From: an uncultured Lachnospiraceae bacterium
Lineage (GTDB): Bacteria; Bacillota; Clostridia; Lachnospirales; Lachnospiraceae
Direction of reading: 5' to 3'
Length of the DNA stretch: 64,000 nt
Assembly: GCA_902776305.1 (NCBI GenBank)
Contig: CACYPS010000010.1
Location: forward strand, 1 to 64,000
Shown: positions 26,712-35,026 of the stretch, piece after piece
How the letters are laid out: each line of letters starts with the position of its first letter
Numbering within the stretch: position 1 is the stretch's first letter
Notes under the pieces: generated by a model
Databases searched by the model: none
Told to the model about the DNA's origin: nothing
Seen by the model: only the letters and a program-made list of their open reading frames with translations
Program-made: the position numbers and the translations under genes

Positions 26712-28559
26712 TTGAGACAGAAGGTTTCGGATTATATAGCTGATTTTTTAGCCGGTGCCGGAGTTACCGAGATATTTACGGTACCGGGCGGTCTTGCAAT
26801 GCACATGAATGACTCTTTCGGCCATCACCCGAAGATTCACTGCACGTATCAGCACCATGAACAGGCCTGCGGTATGGCTGCGGAAGCCTACGCAAGGTAT
26901 TCCGGGAAAATGGCCGGCGTCTGCGTCACAGCAGGTCCTGCCGCGACAAATGCGGTCACAGGCGTTCTCGGATGCTGGATGAGTTCTATACCCATGATTG
27001 TACTTTCGGGACAGACCAGAACTGCTACGTCTATTGAGAGCACGGGTCTTCCGGTCAGATGCCGCGGCATTCAGGAATGTGAAATAACAGATGTCGTGAG
27101 ACCGATTACAAAGTATGCAGTGAAAATCCGTGAGGCGGAGTCGATCCGCTACCATTTGGAGAGGGCACTGCATTTGGCTGCAAACGGCAGGCCGGGACCT
27201 GTCTGGATCGACGTCCCGCTTGACATTCAGGGCGGCAGCATTGAGACGGATGACCTGAAAGCCTATGATCCGGCTGAGGATCCGGAAGCAATGAGACCGG
27301 AGATTCCGGCTGAGATTATATCAGAAATTCTGAAGCGAATCGCAAATGCCGAGCGGCCGGTCCTCTTCCCCGGTTTCGGCGTCAGAATGGCCGGAGCGCA
27401 TGACGCCTTTATCGAGATGGCGGAAATCCTCGGCGTACCGGTCGCGGACGGAGTAAGCTCAGTGGACGCGATTGCTTACGACCATCCGCTCTATACCGGC
27501 AGATGCGGCGGTACGGGTGATCGTGCCGGGAATTTTGCCGTGCAGAACAGTGATGTCTTCTTCTCGATCGGATGCCGTCTCAGCTATTCACAGACCGGAT
27601 TTAAGACGGAGAGCTGGGCGAGGGAAGCATTTAAGATTATCGCAGATATCGATCGCAATGAAATCATGAAAGCGGATCTGCGCGTGGATCTCCCCGTTGT
27701 GTCAGACGCAAAGGACCTTATAGAAAAGGTCATTGCAGGTGCAAAAGCACTCGGAGCAACGAAAGAGGAACCTCTGAACAAATCAGCGGCGTGGAGAGAT
27801 AAATGCAGATACTGGAAGGAGACCTATCGTCCTGTTTCCGATGAGCATTATAAAGTTCTCGAAGAGGGACGTACGAACATTTATGCATTTTACAATGAAC
27901 TCTCGGATGCCCTTCCGGAAGATGCAATTCTTATGGTCAGTGTCGGAACATCCCGCGTTGTCGGCAGTCAGACGCTCAGAACAAAGGCCGGACAGAGATA
28001 TATCAATAACTCTAACACGGCTTCGATGGGATTCGACCTTCCTGCAGTGGTCGGCATAAGCCGTGCAGTACCCGGGAAAAAGATCATCTGCATCACCGGT
28101 GAAGGCAGTCTTATGATGAATCTTCAGGAATTCCAGACTCTCAGGCAGAACCGCGTTCCGTTCACACTGTTCGTCATGAACAATGAAGGGTATCATTCCG
28201 TGCGGCAGACACAGAGCGGTTTCTTCAAGACCAGTCTGGTCGGTGTCGGCGAGGAGAGCGGGGATCTCAGTTTCCCGGATCTTAAACTTCTGGCTCCGGT
28301 ATTCGGGCTGACCTACAGTGCATGCCATGCACCGGAAGACCTGAAATCTGTGATTCAGGATGCGCTTGCCCATGAATCGAATATCTGTGAGATATTTGTC
28401 ACGAAGAAGCAGTTCACGGAACCGAAGATATCCTCCCGAAGACTGGAGGACGGAAGCATGGTATCTGCTCCGCTCGAAGATATGTATCCTTTCCTTCCGA
28501 GGGAGGAACTTGCTCAGAATATGTACATTGAACTGGATGAGAGTTCAAGGAAGGCTTGA
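26712..28559 (+). CDS. ThDP-dependent enzyme, acetolactate-synthase-like, of a CDP-sugar cluster
   Basis: It is 615 residues with the three-domain layout of the acetolactate synthase/YerE group. The N-terminal PYR domain has catalytic Glu50 (HHEQACGMAAEAYAR). The central domain is followed by a PP domain with the Mg/ThDP motif G463-E-G465 (GEG in place of GDG) and N490-N491. The start is TTG with GGAGG upstream. No small regulatory subunit or other ilv gene is near, so a housekeeping role in branched amino acids is unlikely. In Yersinia, YerE adds a pyruvate-derived two-carbon unit to a CDP-keto-sugar to give yersiniose; a similar C-C bond formation on CDP-4-keto-6-deoxyglucose is proposed here. 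An SDR that could reduce the product follows directly. Confidence 0.85.
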   Translation: MRQKVSDYIADFLAGAGVTEIFTVPGGLAMHMNDSFGHHPKIHCTYQHHEQACGMAAEAYARYSGKMAGVCVTAGPAATNAVTGVLGCWMSSIPMIVLSGQTRTATSIESTGLPVRCRGIQECEITDVVRPITKYAVKIREAESIRYHLERALHLAANGRPGPVWIDVPLDIQGGSIETDDLKAYDPAEDPEAMRPEIPAEIISEILKRIANAERPVLFPGFGVRMAGAHDAFIEMAEILGVPVADGVSSVDAIAYDHPLYTGRCGGTGDRAGNFAVQNSDVFFSIGCRLSYSQTGFKTESWAREAFKIIADIDRNEIMKADLRVDLPVVSDAKDLIEKVIAGAKALGATKEEPLNKSAAWRDKCRYWKETYRPVSDEHYKVLEEGRTNIYAFYNELSDALPEDAILMVSVGTSRVVGSQTLRTKAGQRYINNSNTASMGFDLPAVVGISRAVPGKKIICITGEGSLMMNLQEFQTLRQNRVPFTLFVMNNEGYHSVRQTQSGFFKTSLVGVGEESGDLSFPDLKLLAPVFGLTYSACHAPEDLKSVIQDALAHESNICEIFVTKKQFTEPKISSRRLEDGSMVSAPLEDMYPFLPREELAQNMYIELDESSRKA

Positions 28560-28562
28560 TTT

Positions 28563-29492
28563 ATGCAGACTATTTTTATCACGGGTTCGACCAGTATGAT
28601 CGGCGCCGCACTTGTTTCCGAGTGTCTGAAAGAAGGTAAGACGGTCTATGCGATGGTGAGACACAACTCTCCAAAGATAGCCCGCCTGCCGGTACACGAA
28701 AATCTGCATCTGGTGGAAGGATATCTGGATTCGTTGTCCTCCCTGCCGGAAAAGGTGCCGGAAAAGTGTGATACGTTCTATCACATAGCCTGGGGAAATA
28801 CCGGAGCCAGGAGAAACGACAGCACGGAGCTTCAGGCAATCAATATACAGTATACGCTCGATGCAGTGCGTGCCGCCAAAGCCATGGGATGCACGAGATT
28901 TATCGGAGCGGGATCTCAGGCAGAGTACGGTCCGAAAAATCTTGATGTGATAGGACCGGAGACAGAGACAGCACCGGTCAATCCTTACGGTGCAAGCAAG
29001 CTTGCGGCGGGACTGCTCGCCAGGATGCTCTGCCGGGAGATCGGTATGGAGTGCATCTGGCCGCGCATTTTCAGCACATACGGGATCTACGATAAGGAGA
29101 GCTCGATGATTTCCTCTTCCCTCAGAAAAATGCTGAACGGTGAGAAAACATCTTTCTCACCCGCTGAACATCGCTGGGATTATCTTTTCTCGGAGGATGC
29201 AGGACGGGCGTTCTATCTCATGGGTGAGAAGGGAAAAGACGGGAGCATTTACTGTATCGGAAGCGGACAGGGTCGTGTGCTTCGCGAGTTTATTGAAGAG
29301 ATGGCTGCCTGTTGCGGCGTCCCGGTAGAAGGAATAGGTGATATTCCGTATCCCGCAAGCGGAAGAATAAGAAACCTGTGCGCTGATATTACGAACTTGA
29401 CGGAGGACACGGGATTTGTTCCCCAGGTCTCCTTCAAGGAGGGGATTGCCCGTACGGTCGAGTGGATGAGAAATGAGAGGTGTTATGGATAA
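28563..29492 (+). CDS. NAD-dependent epimerase/dehydratase family (SDR)
   Basis: It is 309 residues. Its dinucleotide motif is TGSTSMIG near the N terminus; the catalytic YxxxK is in NPYGASKLAAG (about 140-150), and GAGSQAEYG provides the active-site Ser region. It starts 3 bases after the ThDP enzyme stop and overlaps the following GT2 by 8 bases, so the three are one unit. It is likely a reductase or epimerase acting on the CDP-sugar made upstream. The exact step is unknown. Confidence 0.85.
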   Translation: MQTIFITGSTSMIGAALVSECLKEGKTVYAMVRHNSPKIARLPVHENLHLVEGYLDSLSSLPEKVPEKCDTFYHIAWGNTGARRNDSTELQAINIQYTLDAVRAAKAMGCTRFIGAGSQAEYGPKNLDVIGPETETAPVNPYGASKLAAGLLARMLCREIGMECIWPRIFSTYGIYDKESSMISSSLRKMLNGEKTSFSPAEHRWDYLFSEDAGRAFYLMGEKGKDGSIYCIGSGQGRVLREFIEEMAACCGVPVEGIGDIPYPASGRIRNLCADITNLTEDTGFVPQVSFKEGIARTVEWMRNERCYG

Positions 29493-30498
29493 GAAACTGA
29501 TTTCGGTTGTCGTGCCGACATACAATGAACAGGAAAATGTTGTTCCGCTCACAGATACGCTCGTGAAGATCTTCACGGAGGAGCTTCCGGAGTACAATTA
29601 TGAGATCATCTTCATCGACAACCATTCTAAAGACAACACGAAGGCACTGATTCGGCAGATCTGCAGCGAAAATCCGAATGTCAAGGCTATATTCAACGCA
29701 AGGAATTTCGGACAGATGAGATCGCCTGTTTACGGTTTTAAGCAGGCCTACGGTGACTGCGTTGTCAGACTGAACGCTGACTTCCAGGATCCGCCTTCAC
29801 TCATTCCGACATTTGTCAGGGAGTGGGAGAAAGGCCATAAGATCGTGATCGGAATCAAGGAGAAGACGGAAGAAGGTTTCTTCATGGCCTTTGTCCGGAG
29901 ACAGTATTACAAGTTCCTTCGGAAGATTACAGACATCGGACATATCGAGAACTTTACGGGATTCGGGCTTTTTGACAAGGCTTTTGTCGATGTGGTGCGC
30001 AACATTCACGACCCCATGCCGTATTTCCGCGGAATGGTCGCAGAGTTCGGATTTGAGTATAAGACCATTCTCTATCAGCGCCCGAATCGTAGAGCGGGAA
30101 AGAGCAAGAATCATTTCTATACGCTCTACGACTTGGCTATGATCGGTATAACATCCTACTCGAAGGTCATGCTTCGCCTGGCATCATTTCTCGGGTTCAT
30201 AATCGGGGGCTTGAGCTTCCTTGTGGCGCTCGTCTACTTTATCATGAAGCTCGTGCATTGGGACTGGTTCCGTTCCGGAATTGCGCCTCTTGTGATCGGC
30301 GTGTTCTTCCTCGGAGGGGTTCAGCTCTTCTTCATCGGGCTCCTCGGCGAGTATGTGCTCGCCATCAACTCGAGGGTGCTCGACCGCCCGCTGGTGGTGG
30401 AGGAGGAGCGCCTCAACTTCAACGTGAGGCCTGATCCTGAGCTTGAGCCGGACACGGCCCCGGCTGGTTCCGAGCAGCCGGTGGAGCAGGGGACGTGA
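29485..30498 (+). CDS. GT2 glycosyltransferase, polyprenyl-phosphate sugar type
   Basis: It is 337 residues from ATG 29485, chosen over ATG 29473 because GAGG lies just upstream and the ORF then begins MDKKLISVVVPTYNE, the family start. It has the GT-A fold with NADFQDPPS (DxD-like region) and ARNFGQMRS, followed by two C-terminal membrane helices (about 235-300). This is the ArnC/DPM1/GtrB layout, which makes undecaprenyl-phosphate sugars for GT-C transferases. A partner GT-C could be the protein at 18986 or a YfhO. Confidence 0.88.
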   Translation: MDKKLISVVVPTYNEQENVVPLTDTLVKIFTEELPEYNYEIIFIDNHSKDNTKALIRQICSENPNVKAIFNARNFGQMRSPVYGFKQAYGDCVVRLNADFQDPPSLIPTFVREWEKGHKIVIGIKEKTEEGFFMAFVRRQYYKFLRKITDIGHIENFTGFGLFDKAFVDVVRNIHDPMPYFRGMVAEFGFEYKTILYQRPNRRAGKSKNHFYTLYDLAMIGITSYSKVMLRLASFLGFIIGGLSFLVALVYFIMKLVHWDWFRSGIAPLVIGVFFLGGVQLFFIGLLGEYVLAINSRVLDRPLVVEEERLNFNVRPDPELEPDTAPAGSEQPVEQGT

Positions 30499-30521
30499 GT
30501 AGCGAATCCGTATACATAGAT

Positions 30522-30614
30522 TTTGGACGCAGAGTCTTGTGACTTTCGTCGTGACATGAATGCACAAAATAAAACTTATATATGACATGGTTTTAAACTC
30601 GCGTCAGAGATCAG
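30522..30614 (+). repeat. dispersed element, family D, copy 2
   Basis: It contains GGACGCAGAGTCTTGTGACT, a GTCGTGACATGAATGC segment as in copy 1, and CAAAATAAAACTT...GACATGG as in copy 3. It is bounded on the right by CTCGCGTCAGAGATC, an inverted match to the start of the family consensus. It lies 24 bases after the GT2 stop. Confidence 0.65.
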
Positions 30615-30710
30615 ATGCCTTCAGCAGCTTACAGAAGTGTGCAGTAGGTGCGCATGCGTGTCGCGGCAAGAACGTTGCAGCAGTATAGATATTTATAAAA
30701 CCTGACAAAA

Positions 30711-30749
30711 AAAACAGTCTCACCACAACACCAACGGTGAGACTGTTTT
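30711..30749. terminator. bidirectional intrinsic terminator between convergent operons
   Basis: ACAGTCTCACC (30714-30724) pairs with GGTGAGACTGT (30736-30746). An A-run lies to the left and TTTT to the right, so it can stop transcription from either side. It lies between the GT2 gene ending at 30498 and the yfhO-like gene ending at 30985. Confidence 0.85.
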
Positions 30750-30776
30750 CATATCCCCACGTGTTCAATGACTGAT

Positions 30777-30975
30777 CCTTCCCACCGGTTATCACGGCAC
30801 AGTCGAATCATAAAAAATGCAAACGGAGGGCGTCGTCGAGCGGCCGGTACTTTAAAAATTCGAGCTTTCAGCGACGAATTTTTATTAGTACCGTTGCCAG
30901 CGAGACCGAGCGAAAGCGTCCCGACGGTGCATTTTTTAATGATGAGACTGTCCATAAGAGCCGTGGCAAGGGTTA
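30777..30975 (-). repeat. nested palindromic repeat, family A, copy 2 (with inserted stem)
   Basis: It is the inverted homologue of 22396-22533. Flanking arms, the A-run/T-run core and the sequence between are all conserved. About 65 extra bases in the core form their own hairpin: CGGTACT/AGTACCG (30845-30851 with 30887-30893) and AAAAATTCG/CGAATTTTT (30854-30862 with 30875-30883). Read on the minus strand, it starts about 10 bases after the yfhO-like stop. Confidence 0.85.
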
Positions 30976-30984
30976 GTTATTGAA

Positions 30985-33723
30985 TCACCTTTCTTTTTTT
31001 CTCCCAAACGGCACCACACACAACACCAGTACCCCCACCAGCGCCGCCAGCGACACATACATACCCACCTTAAAGTAGGGAACCGCATAGCGTATCATGA
31101 CCCGGTTCTCCCCCTTCTCCAGCGTCACGCCAAGCATACCACCGTTGATGTTCATCAGGTCGGCCTTGTTCCCGTTCACATACGCCTTCCAGTTCTCCGA
31201 GTAGAGAAGCGGCACGCAGAGCACGCCCCCCTTATCTTTCGTGTAGACCGTGGCACTATACGTATCGTCCCGGAAGAGAGCATCCTTGATGTCCGTTTTG
31301 GCGAGCGCTTCAAAGTCCGAGGCAGCATTCGATATCGTCGTAATCTTCATTTCCCGGAACGTGATTGCTGCGGTGTTTCCGAGATCCACGCGAATATCCT
31401 GCACCTGATCCGGAAGAAGGATATTGAGCTCCGGATAGTCGTGACTGAGGTAATAAATCCTGCTCAGCTCCGGGCAGAGCTGCTGATGCTTTTTCGTTGT
31501 CAGGAAAATCTGAATCTGGGATTCGCCTCCCAGTGTATCGGGATCGGCGGTCAGCGTCAGATACTGGATTTGATTCTTTTTGCTCGTATTAACACCCGAT
31601 AAGTCATAGAGGAAATAGGGGTCTGTTCCGTTTGAATAAACAGTCAGCGAATGATCCTTATTTTCTTCGAGCGATATGTCGTTCGGAGAATGTATTTTCT
31701 CCAGAAGATCCGTCTCCTTCTCTGTACGATCGAAATCCGAGGCGGCTTTCTTGTCGGAGCTTGCATCAGCCTGAGGCAGGATCTCCTCTGTTCTTACATA
31801 TCCGGTCGTGAGAGCCCTCATGCGATCGATGCCGTCGAGGGCGGAAAAAGCGGCGCCGTTCAGTTCATTTTCATATACATAGCCGAATGGGAGGGCATTG
31901 ACATTTTCAAATGTCCTGTTCGTTCCCGTCTCATCCACCTTCTTGAAAAGAGACTCCTCATAGGTGTCCGCAAAGAAATCGGGTTCATCGGTGATCAGAT
32001 ATTTTCCGCCGAGCAGCGTGTACAGGTAGTACTGCGGATATCCGACGATGAAGAAATTGCTGGACTTCTGGTACACTTTCGCAGCGCGGGTCAGAGAGAC
32101 GAGCGAAGCGGCGTTGGTATTGGAATATACACTGACGGAGTTATGGCCGTCGACAAGGCCTTCATTGGCTATATCATAGTCCAAACCGGTGCAGATTCGA
32201 TAGAGCGATTCGTCCTCGGTACGGATTTTTGCGGATGCATCCTGTGTGCCGTCATTGTAGAAATTATTCGCGAATCCTTCCTTGGTCAGGAAATCGCGGT
32301 CATAGAGAGAAGGCACGTTCTGCACAGCGAGCTCAGCGATGAGGACCAGCAGCATGATAGCGGGAAGCAATCTCTGTCTGAGCTTCTCCGAGAAATGCAG
32401 GAAGAGAAGCACCGTGAAGAACACGACACATGCGGCCGAGAGCACCAGGGTCTTGTTCCTGAAGTTGAAAGCAAAGCGGTCCTTTGTGATATAAAGCAGT
32501 GCGAGCGAACCGATCGTGATCACGGGGGTCAGGATGCCGGAGAGCACCAGCGAGGCCTTGTGTATGCCTTCATCGAGATCCTTCATCAGGAATGCTATCG
32601 CGATACACTCCGCAAAGCAGATGATGAATGAATATCGCTGCGCATGAATGTTAAATGTCAGTACAAATCCCGCGAGCGGCACCACGAGCAGACCTGCGGC
32701 AATCAGCAGGGAGAAGAGTGTTTTTACAAATGTTCCCCTGCGGAAGAACAGGTAAACTACTGCAAATGTAAAAAGGATGCTCGTTGACAGAAGCGCTGTC
32801 TCGTAATAATTCAGGGAGCCGGTGAAAGCGTTGCCGGCGCCGAAAATATTTGCCGAGAAAATCCTTCCGAGGAATGTCATGTAGGTCTTCAAGTCAAACA
32901 GCGCGATGAGCTGCCTGATTCCTACGGATGTCGTATCTCCGGTGCGCGCGCTGCCGGTGAAGGACATGATGATCGGCAGGACCGATACGGCAGACACGAT
33001 GACAGACCCGATACCGATTGCAAGCAGCATGAACAGTCTCTTGAACGTGAGAACGAATTTTCCCTCCTCGCCGGCATAAAATGTGTAAAGTATGACGTAG
33101 AGGGCGCTCACCGCAGCCGTCATGTAGAAGAAATAGTAATTGGATATCAGGAAAATTGCATATCCGAGAACGAGAAGCATAGCTCTCCTGATACCGCCGT
33201 TCTGCAGAAAGCACTGTAAAAGGAACATGATCATGGTGAACATGAGCATGCACATACCGTAGCTGTAATTCTGTCCCCAGACGACCATGTAGGACGAGAA
33301 AGTCCAGGCCAGGGAGGGGAGGAGCGCGGCGTAATCATTTTTCGTGAGACGCCTGAAAAAACCGAACGCGAAGAGTGCGGTCAACATATGTGTCAGAAAT
33401 ACGACCAGCAGGATGCCGATCGGGAAATTGTCACGCCCGAAAAGCAGGATCAGGAATTTCAACGGGTTTATGTACTGAAGGAAAGTGGACGTTGTATCGG
33501 CACCGAGTCCATCCCAGAGAGTATAGTAGTTGAAAGTCCGGGTCCCGAAAAGACGCGAGAGCATGACAATGATCGGATAGCTGGATGAGAGCGAGTCGGA
33601 ACCGACATCGCTATACATGTAGACCGCATCGCCGAACAGAAAACGACCGTACAGTATCAGATACAGTACGGCCGTCGCTGCAAGGAGTGTGGTCCGTGTG
33701 TGTTTTCTTATGAAGAAAGACAT
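30985..33723 (-). CDS. YfhO-family membrane glycosyltransferase-like protein
   Basis: It is 912 residues from ATG 33723, chosen because AGGAGG (complement of 33735-33740) precedes it; the upstream in-frame extension runs into repeat B3. About 12 hydrophobic segments fill the first 500 residues. The first loop contains YSDVGSD, and a large extracytoplasmic domain precedes a final membrane helix near the C terminus, ending with basic residues. YfhO proteins are GT-C-like; in Listeria and Bacillus relatives are linked to glycosylation of teichoic acids. Here it is the last gene of the WecE operon, so a role in transferring the WecE-derived sugar is plausible. A second YfhO begins at 63077. Confidence 0.85.
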   Translation of the reverse strand: MSFFIRKHTRTTLLAATAVLYLILYGRFLFGDAVYMYSDVGSDSLSSSYPIIVMLSRLFGTRTFNYYTLWDGLGADTTSTFLQYINPLKFLILLFGRDNFPIGILLVVFLTHMLTALFAFGFFRRLTKNDYAALLPSLAWTFSSYMVVWGQNYSYGMCMLMFTMIMFLLQCFLQNGGIRRAMLLVLGYAIFLISNYYFFYMTAAVSALYVILYTFYAGEEGKFVLTFKRLFMLLAIGIGSVIVSAVSVLPIIMSFTGSARTGDTTSVGIRQLIALFDLKTYMTFLGRIFSANIFGAGNAFTGSLNYYETALLSTSILFTFAVVYLFFRRGTFVKTLFSLLIAAGLLVVPLAGFVLTFNIHAQRYSFIICFAECIAIAFLMKDLDEGIHKASLVLSGILTPVITIGSLALLYITKDRFAFNFRNKTLVLSAACVVFFTVLLFLHFSEKLRQRLLPAIMLLVLIAELAVQNVPSLYDRDFLTKEGFANNFYNDGTQDASAKIRTEDESLYRICTGLDYDIANEGLVDGHNSVSVYSNTNAASLVSLTRAAKVYQKSSNFFIVGYPQYYLYTLLGGKYLITDEPDFFADTYEESLFKKVDETGTNRTFENVNALPFGYVYENELNGAAFSALDGIDRMRALTTGYVRTEEILPQADASSDKKAASDFDRTEKETDLLEKIHSPNDISLEENKDHSLTVYSNGTDPYFLYDLSGVNTSKKNQIQYLTLTADPDTLGGESQIQIFLTTKKHQQLCPELSRIYYLSHDYPELNILLPDQVQDIRVDLGNTAAITFREMKITTISNAASDFEALAKTDIKDALFRDDTYSATVYTKDKGGVLCVPLLYSENWKAYVNGNKADLMNINGGMLGVTLEKGENRVMIRYAVPYFKVGMYVSLAALVGVLVLCVVPFGRKKER

Positions 33724-33777
33724 AGCACGCAAAACCTCCTGATTATTCTGTAGTGTGAGATGTCCACGCCATGCAGG

Positions 33778-33850
33778 CGGCGGATCGCAGCTGCGCATTA
33801 AGGTATGCTTCGCACCATGCGCGGCGCGGAATGAACGCCGAGGCGTTCTT
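33778..33850 (-). repeat. dispersed palindromic repeat, family B, copy 3 (inverted)
   Basis: Read on the minus strand it matches B4: AAGAACGCCTCGGCGTTC, a GCGCC/GGCGC-rich stretch, then TGCGCA and CTGCGATCCGCC. It lies about 33 bases beyond the wecE stop, in the same orientation as wecE. Confidence 0.75.
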
Positions 33851-33882
33851 GATATCAATGCGCTCTAATAGAGCAGAAGAAT

Positions 33883-35010
33883 TTATTTGAAGAATGAAAA
33901 TACGGAAGCGATGACTTTCTCACGATCCTCCTGTGTGATTCCGTAATACAGAGGAAGCCTCAGAAGACGTTCACTCTCTTTCGTCGTATACTCATCCTCG
34001 CCGTGGAATCGTCCGAACTTTATACCGGCCGGTGCGCTGTGAAGCGGAATATAGTGGAACACAGCCAGGATACCGTTGTTCTTCAGATGCTTTATAAGTG
34101 CGGAACGCTGCTCCAGGTCTGCCGCTTTGATGTAATACATGTGAGCGTTGTGACCGCATTCCTCCGGTATATAAGGCTGCTCTATAAGACCTTTGTCCGC
34201 AAGCGGGCGGAGAGCCTCATTATAGAAATTCCATGTCTCCATTCGATCGTTGTAGATCGTGTCATATTCCTCGAGCTGTGCCCAAAGGTAGGCGGCGTTC
34301 AGATCGCTCGGCAGATAAGATGAACCGTAATCTACCCAGGTGTATTTGTCGATCTGACCGCGGAAGAACTTGCTTCTGTCAGTACCTTTCTCACGGTAGA
34401 TCTCAGCCTGATCTCTGTAGGCGAGGTCCGGAAGGACCAGTGCTCCGCCTTCTCCCATGGAGAAATTCTTCGTCTCATGGAAAGAGTAGCATCCGAAATC
34501 GCAGTCCTTGCCGAGAAATCTTCCCTTATACGTGGAGCCGAAGCCCTGTGCCGCATCTTCGACAACTTTCAGGCCGTGCTTTTTTGCGATGGCGAGGATG
34601 GTGTCGATCTCGCAGGCTACCCCGGCGTAATCCACCGTCACAATAACGCGGGTCTTGTCCGTTATAGCTGCCTCGATCTTCTTTTCATCGATGTTCATCG
34701 TATCGGGGCGAATGTCGACAAATACGAGCGTTGCGCCTCTCTGCACAAATGCATCTGCTGTTGAGCAGAACGTATAGGACGGGAGAATTACTTCATCCCC
34801 CGGCTTCAGGTCACAGAGAAGAGCTGCCATCTCAAGCGCCGATGTTCCGGAAGTGGTAAGATATGTGGCCGGAACGTCGAACTTCTCGTTCATCCATGCC
34901 TGGCATTTTTTGGTAAAAGGCCCATCGCCGCAGATCTTTCTGTTCTCGATGGCTTGTTTCATGTAATATGTTTCTTTCCCGGTGCTTGGCGGGACATTAA
35001 AATCAATCAT
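33883..35010 (-). CDS. wecE: dTDP-4-amino-4,6-dideoxygalactose transaminase
   Basis: It transaminates dTDP-4-keto-6-deoxyglucose at C4, with PLP and glutamate, to a 4-amino-4,6-dideoxy sugar. It is 375 residues from ATG 35010 (GGAGG 9 bases upstream), matching the E. coli WecE/RffA length. Diagnostic stretches are FNVPPSTGKE near the N terminus, DEVILPSYTF (72-81), SFHETKN with PLP lysine K181, FFRGQIDKYTWVDYGSSYLP, and HYIPLHSAPAG with TTKESERLLRLPLYYG near the end. The substrate is made by RfbA/RfbB on the other side of the divergent promoter. It is preceded at 16 bases by an ATP-grasp gene. Confidence 0.94.
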   Translation of the reverse strand: MIDFNVPPSTGKETYYMKQAIENRKICGDGPFTKKCQAWMNEKFDVPATYLTTSGTSALEMAALLCDLKPGDEVILPSYTFCSTADAFVQRGATLVFVDIRPDTMNIDEKKIEAAITDKTRVIVTVDYAGVACEIDTILAIAKKHGLKVVEDAAQGFGSTYKGRFLGKDCDFGCYSFHETKNFSMGEGGALVLPDLAYRDQAEIYREKGTDRSKFFRGQIDKYTWVDYGSSYLPSDLNAAYLWAQLEEYDTIYNDRMETWNFYNEALRPLADKGLIEQPYIPEECGHNAHMYYIKAADLEQRSALIKHLKNNGILAVFHYIPLHSAPAGIKFGRFHGEDEYTTKESERLLRLPLYYGITQEDREKVIASVFSFFK

Positions 35011-35026
35011 GCATTTCCTCCGTATG

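Noticed and set aside
26712-28559. Housekeeping acetolactate synthase large subunit (ilvB)
   Set aside because: No ilvN or ilvC nearby; the context is CDP-sugar synthesis and the metal motif is GEG.
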